Origin: Chitinimonas sp036961565
GTDB lineage: Bacteria > Pseudomonadota > Gammaproteobacteria > Burkholderiales > Chitinimonadaceae
Assembly: GCF_036961565.1 (NCBI RefSeq)
Contig: NZ_JBAMDD010000001.1
Span: 310,001-374,000, forward strand
Reading direction: 5' to 3'
DNA: 64,000 bases
The translations under genes were made by a program, and so were the position numbers. Within the stretch, counting starts at the first letter, position 1, and each line of letters opens with the position of its first letter. This document shows, piece after piece, positions 24,919 through 33,063 of the stretch. Below the pieces are notes generated by a model. It searched no databases. It was not told where the DNA came from and saw only the letters and a list, made by a program, of their open reading frames with translations.

Positions 24919-27039
24919 ATGAATGACAGACTAAAGACAGCCACGCCAGCCACGGGGGCGGCCATGCAGGAAATCAAGCCGATGAATCAATCCTGGCGTT
25001 TGCTCGACCCTGTGCTGCTCAAGCCGGCCGTGGTGGAGTCGTTCAGAAAGCTGTCGCCGCAGGCGCAGTTCCGTAATCCCGTGATGTTTGTGGTGTGGGT
25101 AGGTAGCGTGTTGACGACGGTGCTGGGTATCCACGCCCTGGGGGGGAAGGGTGAGGCGGGCGCCGGGTTTATCCTGGGGATTGCTGCCTGGCTGTGGTTT
25201 ACCGTGCTGTTTGCCAACTTTGCCGAGGCATTGGCAGAAGGTCGTGGCAAGGCCCAGGCTGCGGCCTTGCGGGGTAGCCGCCGGAATGTCGTCGCCAAGA
25301 AGCTGTCGCAGGCCAGCCGCGATGGCAAGGTAACGGTGTTGGACTCTGCCAGCCTGCGTCGGGGCGATATCGTGCTGGTGGAAGCCGGTGATACCGTACC
25401 GGCTGATGCCGAGGTACTGGAAGGTGTGGCGTCGGTGGATGAGTCGGCCATTACGGGCGAATCTGCCCCGGTCATCCGTGAGTCGGGGGGCGATTTCTCG
25501 GCCATCACCGGCGGTACGCGGGTGCTGAGCGATTGGCTGATCGCCCGTGTGACGGCCAATCCGGGCGAGGCATTTCTGGACCGCATGATCGCCATGGTGG
25601 AAGGCGCCAAGCGCAAGAAGACACCTAACGAGATTGCCCTGACCATATTGCTGGTGGCGCTGACCCTGGTGTTCCTGCTGGCGACGGCTACCCTGTTGCC
25701 GTTCTCGATGTATAGCGTGAATGCGGCGGGTGCTGGCAGCCCGGTGAGCGTGACGGTGCTGGTGGCGCTGCTGGTCTGCCTGATCCCGACCACCATAGGC
25801 GGCTTGCTGAGCGCGATTGGTGTGGCGGGCATGAGCCGGATGATGCAGGCCAATGTGATCGCCACATCGGGCCGTGCAGTAGAAGCCGCCGGTGACGTGG
25901 ATGTGCTGCTGCTGGACAAGACCGGCACCATTACGCTCGGCAATCGCCAAGCCAGTGCCTTTCTGCCGGCGCCGGGTGTGAGCGATGGTGAATTGGCGGA
26001 TGTGGCCCAACTGGCTTCGCTGGCTGATGAGACGCCCGAGGGACGTTCCATCGTGGTACTGGCCAAGACCCGCTTTGCGCTACGTGGCCGCGAATTGCAC
26101 GACGCCCAGTTTGTACACTTTACGGCGCAGACCCGCATGAGCGGGGTGGATATCGGCGCCCGCCAGGTACGTAAAGGCGCGGCAGAGGCGGTCAGGGCTC
26201 ATGTATTGGCCCAGGGCGGCCAGTGGCCTCAGGCGGTGGTCGAGCTGGTTGAGCAGGTGGCACGCCGTGGCGGTACACCGCTGGTGGTTGCCGACGGCAA
26301 TCTGGTGATGGGGGTGGTGGAGCTCAAGGATATCGTCAAGGGCGGTATCAAGGAGCGTTTTGCCGAGCTGCGCCAGATGGGCATCAAGACGGTGATGATC
26401 ACCGGCGACAACCGCCTGACCGCTGCTGCCATCGCGGCCGAGGCTGGTGTGGACGATTTTCTGGCGGAGGCAAGGCCAGAGGACAAGCTCAAGCTGATAC
26501 GTGACTACCAGGCTGAAGGTCGGCTGGTTGCCATGACGGGTGACGGCACCAACGACGCGCCGGCGCTGGCCCAGGCCGATGTGGCGGTCGCCATGAACAG
26601 CGGCACCCAGGCTGCCAAGGAGGCCGGCAATATGGTCGACCTGGACAGCAATCCGACCAAGCTGATCGAGATCGTCGAGACCGGCAAGCAGATGCTGATG
26701 ACGCGTGGTGCCCTGACCACCTTCTCGGTGGCCAATGATGTGGCCAAGTATTTCGCCATCATCCCGGCAGCGTTCGCGGTTACCTATCCGCAATTGGCAG
26801 CACTGAACGTGATGGGGCTGAACAGTCCTGCCTCGGCCATACTCTCGGCGGTGATATTCAATGCCTTGATCATTGTCTTCCTCATACCGCTGGCACTGAA
26901 GGGCGTGGCCTACCGTGCGATGGCTGCAGGTGCGCTACTGCGCCGCAACCTGCTGGTGTATGGCCTGGGTGGTCTGCTGGTGCCATTCGTGGGCATCAAG
27001 CTGATTGATATGGTGCTGGGCGGTTTGGGCCTGGCTTAA
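24919..27039 (+). CDS. kdpB: K+-transporting P-type ATPase subunit B
   Basis: The catalytic P-type ATPase of the Kdp pump, 706 residues. The phosphorylated Asp333 lies in DKTGTITLGN, and the other motifs are in order: the TGES loop, the nucleotide-binding region, MITGDNRLTAAAIA, and the hinge MTGDGTNDAPALAQAD. It hydrolyses ATP to drive K+ import through KdpA. The start at 24919 is placed by AAGGAGG seven bases upstream. kdpA stops one base before this ATG. Confidence 0.96.
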   Translation: MNDRLKTATPATGAAMQEIKPMNQSWRLLDPVLLKPAVVESFRKLSPQAQFRNPVMFVVWVGSVLTTVLGIHALGGKGEAGAGFILGIAAWLWFTVLFANFAEALAEGRGKAQAAALRGSRRNVVAKKLSQASRDGKVTVLDSASLRRGDIVLVEAGDTVPADAEVLEGVASVDESAITGESAPVIRESGGDFSAITGGTRVLSDWLIARVTANPGEAFLDRMIAMVEGAKRKKTPNEIALTILLVALTLVFLLATATLLPFSMYSVNAAGAGSPVSVTVLVALLVCLIPTTIGGLLSAIGVAGMSRMMQANVIATSGRAVEAAGDVDVLLLDKTGTITLGNRQASAFLPAPGVSDGELADVAQLASLADETPEGRSIVVLAKTRFALRGRELHDAQFVHFTAQTRMSGVDIGARQVRKGAAEAVRAHVLAQGGQWPQAVVELVEQVARRGGTPLVVADGNLVMGVVELKDIVKGGIKERFAELRQMGIKTVMITGDNRLTAAAIAAEAGVDDFLAEARPEDKLKLIRDYQAEGRLVAMTGDGTNDAPALAQADVAVAMNSGTQAAKEAGNMVDLDSNPTKLIEIVETGKQMLMTRGALTTFSVANDVAKYFAIIPAAFAVTYPQLAALNVMGLNSPASAILSAVIFNALIIVFLIPLALKGVAYRAMAAGALLRRNLLVYGLGGLLVPFVGIKLIDMVLGGLGLA

Positions 27040-27093
27040 GAAGACAGGCCGGTGCTGGGCATCGCCCATGGCACCGGCCCGCAAGGAGTAAGC

Positions 27094-27675
27094 ATGATGA
27101 AGAACCTGATACGTCCAGCCTTGACGCTATTTGTGGTGCTGAGTGTCATTACCGGTGTGCTTTACCCAGCCGCGATTACCGGTGTGGCGCAGCTGGTGTT
27201 TCCGGATCAAGCCAATGGCAGCTTGATACAGCGGCAGGGCCAGGTAGTGGGCAGCAGCCTCATAGGCCAAAGTTTTAGCGGCCCAAGCTATTTCTGGGGC
27301 CGGCCATCGGCCACCGGGCCAGTACCGAACAATGCGGCTGCCTCCAGCGGTTCCAACTATGGCCCACAGCATCCGGCCCTGGCCGAGGCGGTGAAGGCAC
27401 GGATAGAGGCGATGCGTGTCGCCCATCCTGATCAGGCCGGCCCGGTACCTGCCGATCTGGTCACCAGTTCGGCTTCGGGGTTGGATCCGCATATCTCGCC
27501 TGCCGCAGCCTATTACCAGATAGGCAGGGTAGCGAAGGCGCGTGGCTTGAAGCCGGAGGACGTACAGCGTCTGGTGGATGCCCATACCGAGTACCCCAGT
27601 TGGCGTATTTTTGGCGATCGCACGGTAAATGTGCTGAAACTGAACATGGCGCTGAACGCGCAGGGCAGGGTCTGA
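27094..27675 (+). CDS. kdpC: K+-transporting ATPase subunit C
   Basis: The 193-residue KdpC subunit, with one N-terminal helix (LIRPALTLFVVLSVITGVLYPAAIT) and a periplasmic domain containing the conserved GSSLIGQSF, YFWGRPSAT, VTSSASGLDPHISPAAA and LVDAHTEYP segments. It stabilises nucleotide binding by KdpB. The start at 27094 follows AAGGAG. The first of two hairpins lies right after its stop. Confidence 0.95.
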   Translation: MMKNLIRPALTLFVVLSVITGVLYPAAITGVAQLVFPDQANGSLIQRQGQVVGSSLIGQSFSGPSYFWGRPSATGPVPNNAAASSGSNYGPQHPALAEAVKARIEAMRVAHPDQAGPVPADLVTSSASGLDPHISPAAAYYQIGRVAKARGLKPEDVQRLVDAHTEYPSWRIFGDRTVNVLKLNMALNAQGRV

Positions 27676-27690
27676 GTTCAGGGCTTGTGC

Positions 27691-27719
27691 AGCCGTGTTT
27701 CGCAGCTTGAAACACGGCT
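27691..27719 (+). terminator. Perfect 11-bp hairpin after kdpC
   Basis: AGCCGTGTTTC (27691-27701), loop GCAGCTT, GAAACACGGCT (27709-27719). It has no T tract. Its place after kdpC suggests partial termination or mRNA protection that separates kdpFABC from kdpDE expression. Confidence 0.55.
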
Positions 27720-27817
27720 GAAGGCAAGTCTGGCAGGCTGTTGCCAACGCGGGCTCATCGCCCGATCTCCTTTCGAAAGACCGGTGGCAGTGGCCTGTGC
27801 CATGTTTGTTGTGCATA

Positions 27818-27848
27818 CGAGGTGTATGGTCAAAGACCATGCACCTCG
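27818..27848 (+). other. 14-bp hairpin upstream of kdpD
   Basis: CGAGGTGTATGGTC (27818-27831), loop AAA, GACCATGCACCTCG (27835-27848), with one G-U-type mismatch. It lies 63 bases before the kdpD start. It may be a protein-binding palindrome or an RNA processing hairpin. Confidence 0.5.
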
Positions 27849-27910
27849 CCTGCATTCTCGCCAGGCTGCCTGGCGCCACCGCATAATGGCCTGATGACAG
27901 GCATAGCACC

Positions 27911-30613
27911 ATGACAGAACAAAGACCTGATCCAGACCGTTTGCTGGAAGCCTTGCAGGCAGAGGCGATGGCCGCTGCGCGGGGCAAGCTGAAGATATTC
28001 TTTGGTGCCTGTGCCGGCGTAGGCAAGACCTACGCCATGCTGCAGGCTGCCCGGCAAAAGCTGAACGAGGGTGTGGACATACTGATAGGCATAGTCGAAA
28101 CCCACGGCAGGGCTGAGACGGGGGCATTGCTGGAGGGTTTGCCCATGCTGCCCTCGCGCAAGATGCAATACCGCGACAAATTGCTGGCCGAATTTGACCT
28201 TGACGCAGCACTGGCCAGCAAGCCTCGCTTGATCGTGGTGGACGAGCTGGCCCACAGCAATGTGGAGGGTAGCCGCCATGCCAAGCGCTGGCAGGATGTG
28301 GAAGAGTTGCTGGCTGCCGGGATCGATGTCTACACCGCACTCAATGTGCAGCATCTGGACAGCCTGAACGATGTGGTGGGTTCGATTACCGGGGTGCGGG
28401 TACGCGAGACGGTGCCCGACCAGGTTTTTGATGTGGCGGACGAGGTGACCTTGGTAGACCTGCCGCCGGATGAGCTGCTGGCGAGGCTGGCGGCCGGCAA
28501 GGTGTACCTGGCGGATGCAGCCGAGCGCGCAGCGCGTAACTTCTTTCGCAAGGGCAATCTCATTGCCCTGCGCGAGCTGGCCTTGCGTCGCACTGCCGAC
28601 CGGGTGGATGCCCAGATGCGGGCCTATCGTGCTGATCGTGCCATTGCCAACGTATGGCAGGCCAAGGAGCGCCTGGTGGTGTGCGTGGGCATGGGTAGCA
28701 GCGGCGAGAAGCTGGTACGGGCGGCGGCCCGGTTGGCAGCCAAGCTGCAGGCAGACTGGATTGCTGTGTATGTGGAGACCCCGGCCTTGCAAAGGCTACC
28801 GGCCGGGCGACGGGCACGGGTGTTGGAGACATTGAAATTGGCCGAGGAGCTGGGGGCCGAGACAGCGACATTGGCGGGGTCTGATGCGGCCAGAACCCTG
28901 GCTGCCTATGCCCGTAGCCGCAATGCCAGCAAGCTGGTGATAGGGCATAGGCTGAAGGCTAGTTGGCGTCGCAAGCTGCTGCCCGGCCTGGCCGACCAAT
29001 TGGCCGAACAGGCGGTGGAACTGGATCTTTACCTGGTGGGGGTGGACGACACCCGCGCACAGGCCGGGCGGGAGGCGCGCGGCAGGCCAGCGCGACCAGA
29101 CTGGCGCGGCTATGCCTGGGCAACCGCCTATGTGGCGGTGACCACGCTGCTGGCCACGCCGCTGCTGTCGGTATTTGACTTGGCCAATGTGGTGATGGTG
29201 TTCCTGCTGGCCGTGGTGGGTGCTGCGTTACGGTATGGGCGTGGGCCAGGTGCCTGGGCGGCGCTGGCGGCCGTGTTGAGCTTTGATTTTTTCTTTGTGC
29301 CGCCGCGGTTTACCTTTGCGGTGAGCGATACACAGTATGTACTGACCTTCGCCCTGATGCTGGGGGTGGCCCTGGTGATCGGCCAACTGGCAGCCAAGCT
29401 GCGTTTCGAGGCGGACGTAGCCCGCCAGCGCGAGCGGCGGGCGGATGAATTGGCCGGGCTGGCGCGTGAGCTATCGGGTGCGCTGACAACCGAGCAGATC
29501 GTGGGCACGGCACTGGAGCGGTTGCAAGGGGTCTTTCAGGCCCGCTGTGCCGTGCTGCTACCAGATTCACACGAGCGGGTGCGCCCTACGACGGCTGGCC
29601 AGCATGCGGATGGCGAGCATGAGCTGCTGCAGGCTGATGGCGAGATTGCCCAATGGGTATATGACCATCAGCAGGCTGCAGGGCAGGGTACCCAAACCCT
29701 GCCAGCCAGCCCGGCCCACTACCTGCCGCTCAAGGCACCCATGCGCACGCGAGGCGTGCTGGCACTGCAGGCGACCGATCCCACGCTGCTGGACGAACCC
29801 GAGGACAGGCGGCTGTTGGAAGCCTGTGCCGCCCAGGTGGCATTGGCGCTGGAGCGGGTACATTTCGTGGAAGTGGCGCAGGATGCGCTGGTCAGTATGG
29901 AAGGCGAGCGCCTGCGCAATGGCCTGCTGACCGCCGTCTCGCATGATTTACGCACCCCCCTGACGGCATTGGTGGGGCTGGCCGATACCTTGGGGCGCGA
30001 GGGACTGAGCGAGGCCAGCCGCCAGGAGCTGACGCTGGCGGTGGGCGACAAGGCCAGGGGCATGGCCGAACTGGTAGGCAAGCTGCTGGACATGGCGCGT
30101 TTGCAATCAGGCGCGGTAGAGCTGCGGCGGGATTGGCACTCGCTGGAAGAAGTGCTGGGTTCTGCACGGCGCCAGCTGGACGTGGTGCTGGCAGACCACA
30201 GGGTCGTGAGCCAGTTGCCGCCTGATCTGCCGCTGTGCGAGTTCGACCCGGTATTGCTGGAGCGGGTGCTGGTGAACTTGCTGGACAATGCCGCCAAGTA
30301 CACCCCTGCCGGCAGCGAAATCTGCATACGGGCGCAGCACCGTGGCGATCTGTTGCGGGTGGTGGTGGAAGACAACGGCCCAGGTCTGCCTGATGGGCGT
30401 GAGGAGCGCTTGTTCGGCAAGTTCGAGCGTGGCGACAATGAGTCGGCACTGCCTGGTGTGGGGCTGGGTCTCGCCATATGCCGCGCCATCATTGAAGCAC
30501 ATGGCGGCCGCATCCATGCTGAGAACCGCTCGGAAGGCGGTGCCCGTTTTGTTTTCACCTTGCCGCTGGGCACGCCGCCATCGATGGCGGAGGCCGAGCT
30601 GGCACCCAATTGA
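27911..30613 (+). CDS. kdpD: Potassium-sensing histidine kinase KdpD
   Basis: The 900-residue KdpD sensor. The N-terminal KdpD domain has Walker A GACAGVGKTYAM and the LIVVDELAHSN strand; a universal-stress-protein-like domain follows (about 250-370), four membrane helices of the DUF4118 type (about 395-500), a GAF domain, then HisKA with His678 in VSHDLRTPL and HATPase_c (LLDNAAKYTP, DNGPGLP, GLGLAICRAI). It autophosphorylates at low K+ and activates KdpE. EIIA(Ntr) proteins stimulate KdpD in E. coli, which is relevant to the ptsN-like gene downstream. Confidence 0.96.
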   Translation: MTEQRPDPDRLLEALQAEAMAAARGKLKIFFGACAGVGKTYAMLQAARQKLNEGVDILIGIVETHGRAETGALLEGLPMLPSRKMQYRDKLLAEFDLDAALASKPRLIVVDELAHSNVEGSRHAKRWQDVEELLAAGIDVYTALNVQHLDSLNDVVGSITGVRVRETVPDQVFDVADEVTLVDLPPDELLARLAAGKVYLADAAERAARNFFRKGNLIALRELALRRTADRVDAQMRAYRADRAIANVWQAKERLVVCVGMGSSGEKLVRAAARLAAKLQADWIAVYVETPALQRLPAGRRARVLETLKLAEELGAETATLAGSDAARTLAAYARSRNASKLVIGHRLKASWRRKLLPGLADQLAEQAVELDLYLVGVDDTRAQAGREARGRPARPDWRGYAWATAYVAVTTLLATPLLSVFDLANVVMVFLLAVVGAALRYGRGPGAWAALAAVLSFDFFFVPPRFTFAVSDTQYVLTFALMLGVALVIGQLAAKLRFEADVARQRERRADELAGLARELSGALTTEQIVGTALERLQGVFQARCAVLLPDSHERVRPTTAGQHADGEHELLQADGEIAQWVYDHQQAAGQGTQTLPASPAHYLPLKAPMRTRGVLALQATDPTLLDEPEDRRLLEACAAQVALALERVHFVEVAQDALVSMEGERLRNGLLTAVSHDLRTPLTALVGLADTLGREGLSEASRQELTLAVGDKARGMAELVGKLLDMARLQSGAVELRRDWHSLEEVLGSARRQLDVVLADHRVVSQLPPDLPLCEFDPVLLERVLVNLLDNAAKYTPAGSEICIRAQHRGDLLRVVVEDNGPGLPDGREERLFGKFERGDNESALPGVGLGLAICRAIIEAHGGRIHAENRSEGGARFVFTLPLGTPPSMAEAELAPN

Positions 30614-30620
30614 GCTGCCT

Positions 30621-31358
30621 ATGAGTGCGCAACGTCTGCTGATTGTTGAAGATGATCCCCATATCCGGCGCTTTGTCCGTACCGCGCTGGAAACCGAAGG
30701 TTTTACCGTGTTTGAGGCAGAGACCGTGGCCAGGGCGCTGATCGAGGCTGCCAGCCGCCAGCCCGAGCTGTTTATCGTAGACCTTGGCCTGCCCGACCGT
30801 GACGGCCGCGAACTGATACGCGAACTGCGCAACTGGACGCAAGCGCCGGTTATCGTGTTGTCGGCACGCGACCGCGAAGAAGAAAAAGTAGCGGCGCTGG
30901 ACGCTGGCGCCGACGACTACCTGGTAAAACCTTTTGGTGTACCGGAACTGCTGGCCCGCGTGCGGGCGCAACTGCGCCGTAACAGCGCCAATATCCAGCC
31001 CAGCATCCCTGTGGTGTGCTTTGGCGAGATCAGCGTGGATCTGGCCGGCCGCGAAGTCAGCCGTGGCGGCACGGCCGTTCACCTTACGCCCATCGAGTAC
31101 CGCTTGTTATCGGCCCTGATCAAAAGCCATGGCCGGGTCATGACCCATCACCAACTCCTGATGGCGGTATGGGGGCCTAACGCCAGTGGGCGCGATCACT
31201 ATCTGCGCGTCTATATGGGCAATCTAAGGCAGAAACTGGAAGCGGACCCCAGCCAGCCCAGGCATTTTGTGACTGAGCTGGGGGTGGGGTACAGGCTGGT
31301 GGGGGTAGGGCATGAAGGCACGGGCGCCCACGGTGTCTCTCGCTCTCAAGCAGGCTAG
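30621..31358 (+). CDS. kdpE: Response regulator KdpE
   Basis: A 245-residue OmpR/PhoB-type regulator. The receiver domain has D11-D12, the phosphoacceptor Asp54 in FIVDLGLPDRDG, and the Lys in YLVKPFG; the winged-helix output domain has HLTPIEYRLLSALI and HYLRVYMGNLRQKLE. It starts seven bases after kdpD. It should activate kdpFABC through the repeats at 22829-22880, and the twin repeats at 31439-31490 suggest that it also controls the next operon. Confidence 0.95.
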   Translation: MSAQRLLIVEDDPHIRRFVRTALETEGFTVFEAETVARALIEAASRQPELFIVDLGLPDRDGRELIRELRNWTQAPVIVLSARDREEEKVAALDAGADDYLVKPFGVPELLARVRAQLRRNSANIQPSIPVVCFGEISVDLAGREVSRGGTAVHLTPIEYRLLSALIKSHGRVMTHHQLLMAVWGPNASGRDHYLRVYMGNLRQKLEADPSQPRHFVTELGVGYRLVGVGHEGTGAHGVSRSQAG

Positions 31359-31438
31359 CCGCAGCCGCTACCTGGCGGGTTTGGCGCACCGCGGCGCGCT
31401 TGCCGTGGATGCGCCATCGGACAGCAGGATCAAACCCG

Positions 31439-31490
31439 CTTTACGCAATCTTTAGCTGCGCTGCACCGTTCTATATGCCTTCTTTACGTC
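31439..31490 (+). promoter_or_regulatory. Second three-box repeat, candidate KdpE site before the ptsN-like operon
   Basis: CTTTACGCAATCTTTA at 31439-31454 matches the kdpF upstream DNA in 15 of 16 bases, and TCTTTACGTC at 31481-31490 matches in nine of ten. The distance between blocks is the same in both places, while the DNA in between is different, as expected for protein contacts. Confidence 0.65.
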
Positions 31491-31509
31491 CAGCCACATA
31501 AACTTTCCT

Positions 31510-31579
31510 GGCGATACCGGATGTCGCAACGCTCGCAAGCATAAGCGCAATCCACGCACTTCCATCATCCGGTATCGCC
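31510..31579 (+). ncRNA. Structured leader, possible RNA regulator
   Basis: A perfect 14-bp pair, GGCGATACCGGATG (31510-31523) with CATCCGGTATCGCC (31566-31579), encloses 42 bases that hold three CGCAA repeats. It lies between the KdpE-like boxes and the start of the ptsN-like gene, so it would be in the 5' untranslated RNA. I cannot match it to a known riboswitch. Confidence 0.45.
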
Positions 31580-31635
31580 CCGCTGTGGCCTCAGGGCGCG
31601 GGTTTGCAAGCCCCGGCCGGACGTAGGGAATAAGC

Positions 31636-32094
31636 ATGAATACCTTGGCCCGAATGTGTCCTGTAGAGGACATCCTGCTTGATGCGAAGGTGCAGAACAG
31701 GCACCAGTTGTTTGAGTATGTGGCGCGGCACCTGCAGCGGCGCTATGGCCTGGCAGCCGAGCCCATCATCGGTAGCCTGGAAGCGCGGGAGCGCATGGGT
31801 TCGACCGCATTGGGGCAGGGGGTAGCCATACCCCACGCCCGCTTGTCCGGCCTCTCCGCCCCGCTGGCGGTGTTCATCCGCCCCGAACAGCCCATTGCCT
31901 TTGATGCGCCAGACGGCAAACCTGTCGGCGAGCTCATCCTCTTGCTGGTTCCCCAGCATGCCAGCCAGGACCACCTGCAAATTCTCGCCGATGCCGCCCG
32001 GCTGTTCTGCGAGCGATCATTCCGCGCCCTGCTGCGCGCGGCCGCCACTCCCTTCGATGTGCGTCGTATCCTGCTCGAAAGCCAAGCATCATGA
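31636..32094 (+). CDS. EIIA(Ntr)/PtsN-like phosphotransferase protein
   Basis: A 152-residue PTS EIIA domain of the fructose/nitrogen type. The phosphorylated histidine is His67 in GVAIPHARL, preceded by the typical RERMGSTALG; LVFIRPEQPIAFDAPD and LILLLVPQHASQDHLQILADAARLF complete the fold. It is a paralogue rather than the usual rpoN-linked ptsN, and there are no other PTS genes here. In E. coli, PtsN binds KdpD and TrkA, so a copy next to kdpDE behind KdpE-like boxes suggests feedback on potassium signalling. It overlaps the next gene by four bases. Confidence 0.88.
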   Translation: MNTLARMCPVEDILLDAKVQNRHQLFEYVARHLQRRYGLAAEPIIGSLEARERMGSTALGQGVAIPHARLSGLSAPLAVFIRPEQPIAFDAPDGKPVGELILLLVPQHASQDHLQILADAARLFCERSFRALLRAAATPFDVRRILLESQAS

Positions 32095-33053
32095 CCCCCA
32101 ATGTCCGTCATTTCACTGGTATGGCGACACCTGCCAAGGTAAACGCCCAGCACTGTCTGCAAGGCCTTGATGCCGATCTGCTGGCGGGATCGCTGCCGTT
32201 TGTCCAGGCATTACAGCGGCAGACAGTGGTGGTGGTCTTTACAGGTACGGCCAGCTACGACCCCGCCATACGGCATACCTTTGCGCAGGACATCAGCCTG
32301 CTCGCCATGATGGGCGCCCAGGCCGTACTGATACATGGTGGTGCCCCTGCCTTCCATGCTGCCGGGGGCGCCAGCCTGGTCGAACGGGTAGCGACCCAGG
32401 TGACGAGGACGGCCCTGGCTGAAATCAATCTGGAACTGGTGCGGCTGATCAATCAGCACGGCCCGAGGGCAATCGGGCTTGCCGGGCAGGATGGCCAATT
32501 GCTGCGCGCCAACCCGCCCACTACGGCTGGCCGGGCCGCGGAAGTTGCCGCGCTGGATGCAAGCCTGCTGCAGACCATGCAGGCCAATGGCTTGTTGCCT
32601 GTGATCATGCCGATGGCGCCCGACGCGGATGGCAATGATCAATTGCTGTTGCCGGAAACAATCGGCAGCCTGCTGGCGCAACGCTTGAAGGCCAACACAC
32701 TGGTACTGATGGTGAACGGTGATGTGCTGCATGCGGTGGATAGCCACGACGGCTTGAACAGCCGTGCCCAGTTGGAGGTCTGGTTGGGCGAGCACTCGGA
32801 AGCCCTTGGTGCCACCACGGTACGCGCTGCCCTGGATGCGCTGGACCATGGGGTGAGTACTGTGCACTTGGTGGAGGCAGGTGTACCGCATGCGCTGCTT
32901 AGCCAGCTGTTGACGGAAGAGGGCTGTGGCATGGCCTTATGCCGCCGCAGCGGTGCCAGCCTGTTGGCGGACAGCTCGCGATACTTTCACGATTGCGACA
33001 GCTTGCTGCGGCCGGATTTCCAGGTTGAGCGCAAGCGTGTTGTGCGCTTCTGA
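32091..33053 (+). CDS. N-acetylglutamate-kinase-like protein without catalytic lysines
   Basis: A 320-residue amino-acid-kinase-fold protein clearly related to ArgB: SLPFVQALQRQTVVVVF, VLIHGGAPAF, AIGLAGQDGQLLRA, VIMPMAPDADGND and VPHALLSQLLTEEGCGMAL align with ArgB landmarks. The key residues differ. The first catalytic Lys (KYGG in ArgB) is replaced in VVVFTG, and the second, from the PKV segment before the last helix, is absent in ATTVRAAL. It is therefore probably a pseudokinase that could bind acetylglutamate, arginine or ATP as a sensor. Translation is coupled to the ptsN-like gene, and a GNAT gene follows. Confidence 0.8.
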   Translation: MTPNVRHFTGMATPAKVNAQHCLQGLDADLLAGSLPFVQALQRQTVVVVFTGTASYDPAIRHTFAQDISLLAMMGAQAVLIHGGAPAFHAAGGASLVERVATQVTRTALAEINLELVRLINQHGPRAIGLAGQDGQLLRANPPTTAGRAAEVAALDASLLQTMQANGLLPVIMPMAPDADGNDQLLLPETIGSLLAQRLKANTLVLMVNGDVLHAVDSHDGLNSRAQLEVWLGEHSEALGATTVRAALDALDHGVSTVHLVEAGVPHALLSQLLTEEGCGMALCRRSGASLLADSSRYFHDCDSLLRPDFQVERKRVVRF

Positions 33054-33063
33054 GGTGCTGGGC

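Noticed and set aside
31524..31565. CGCAA repeats as a short CRISPR-like or regulatory array
   Set aside because: Units are five bases with uneven spacing (8, 12, 9) and lie inside an RNA-like inverted repeat; no CRISPR architecture.
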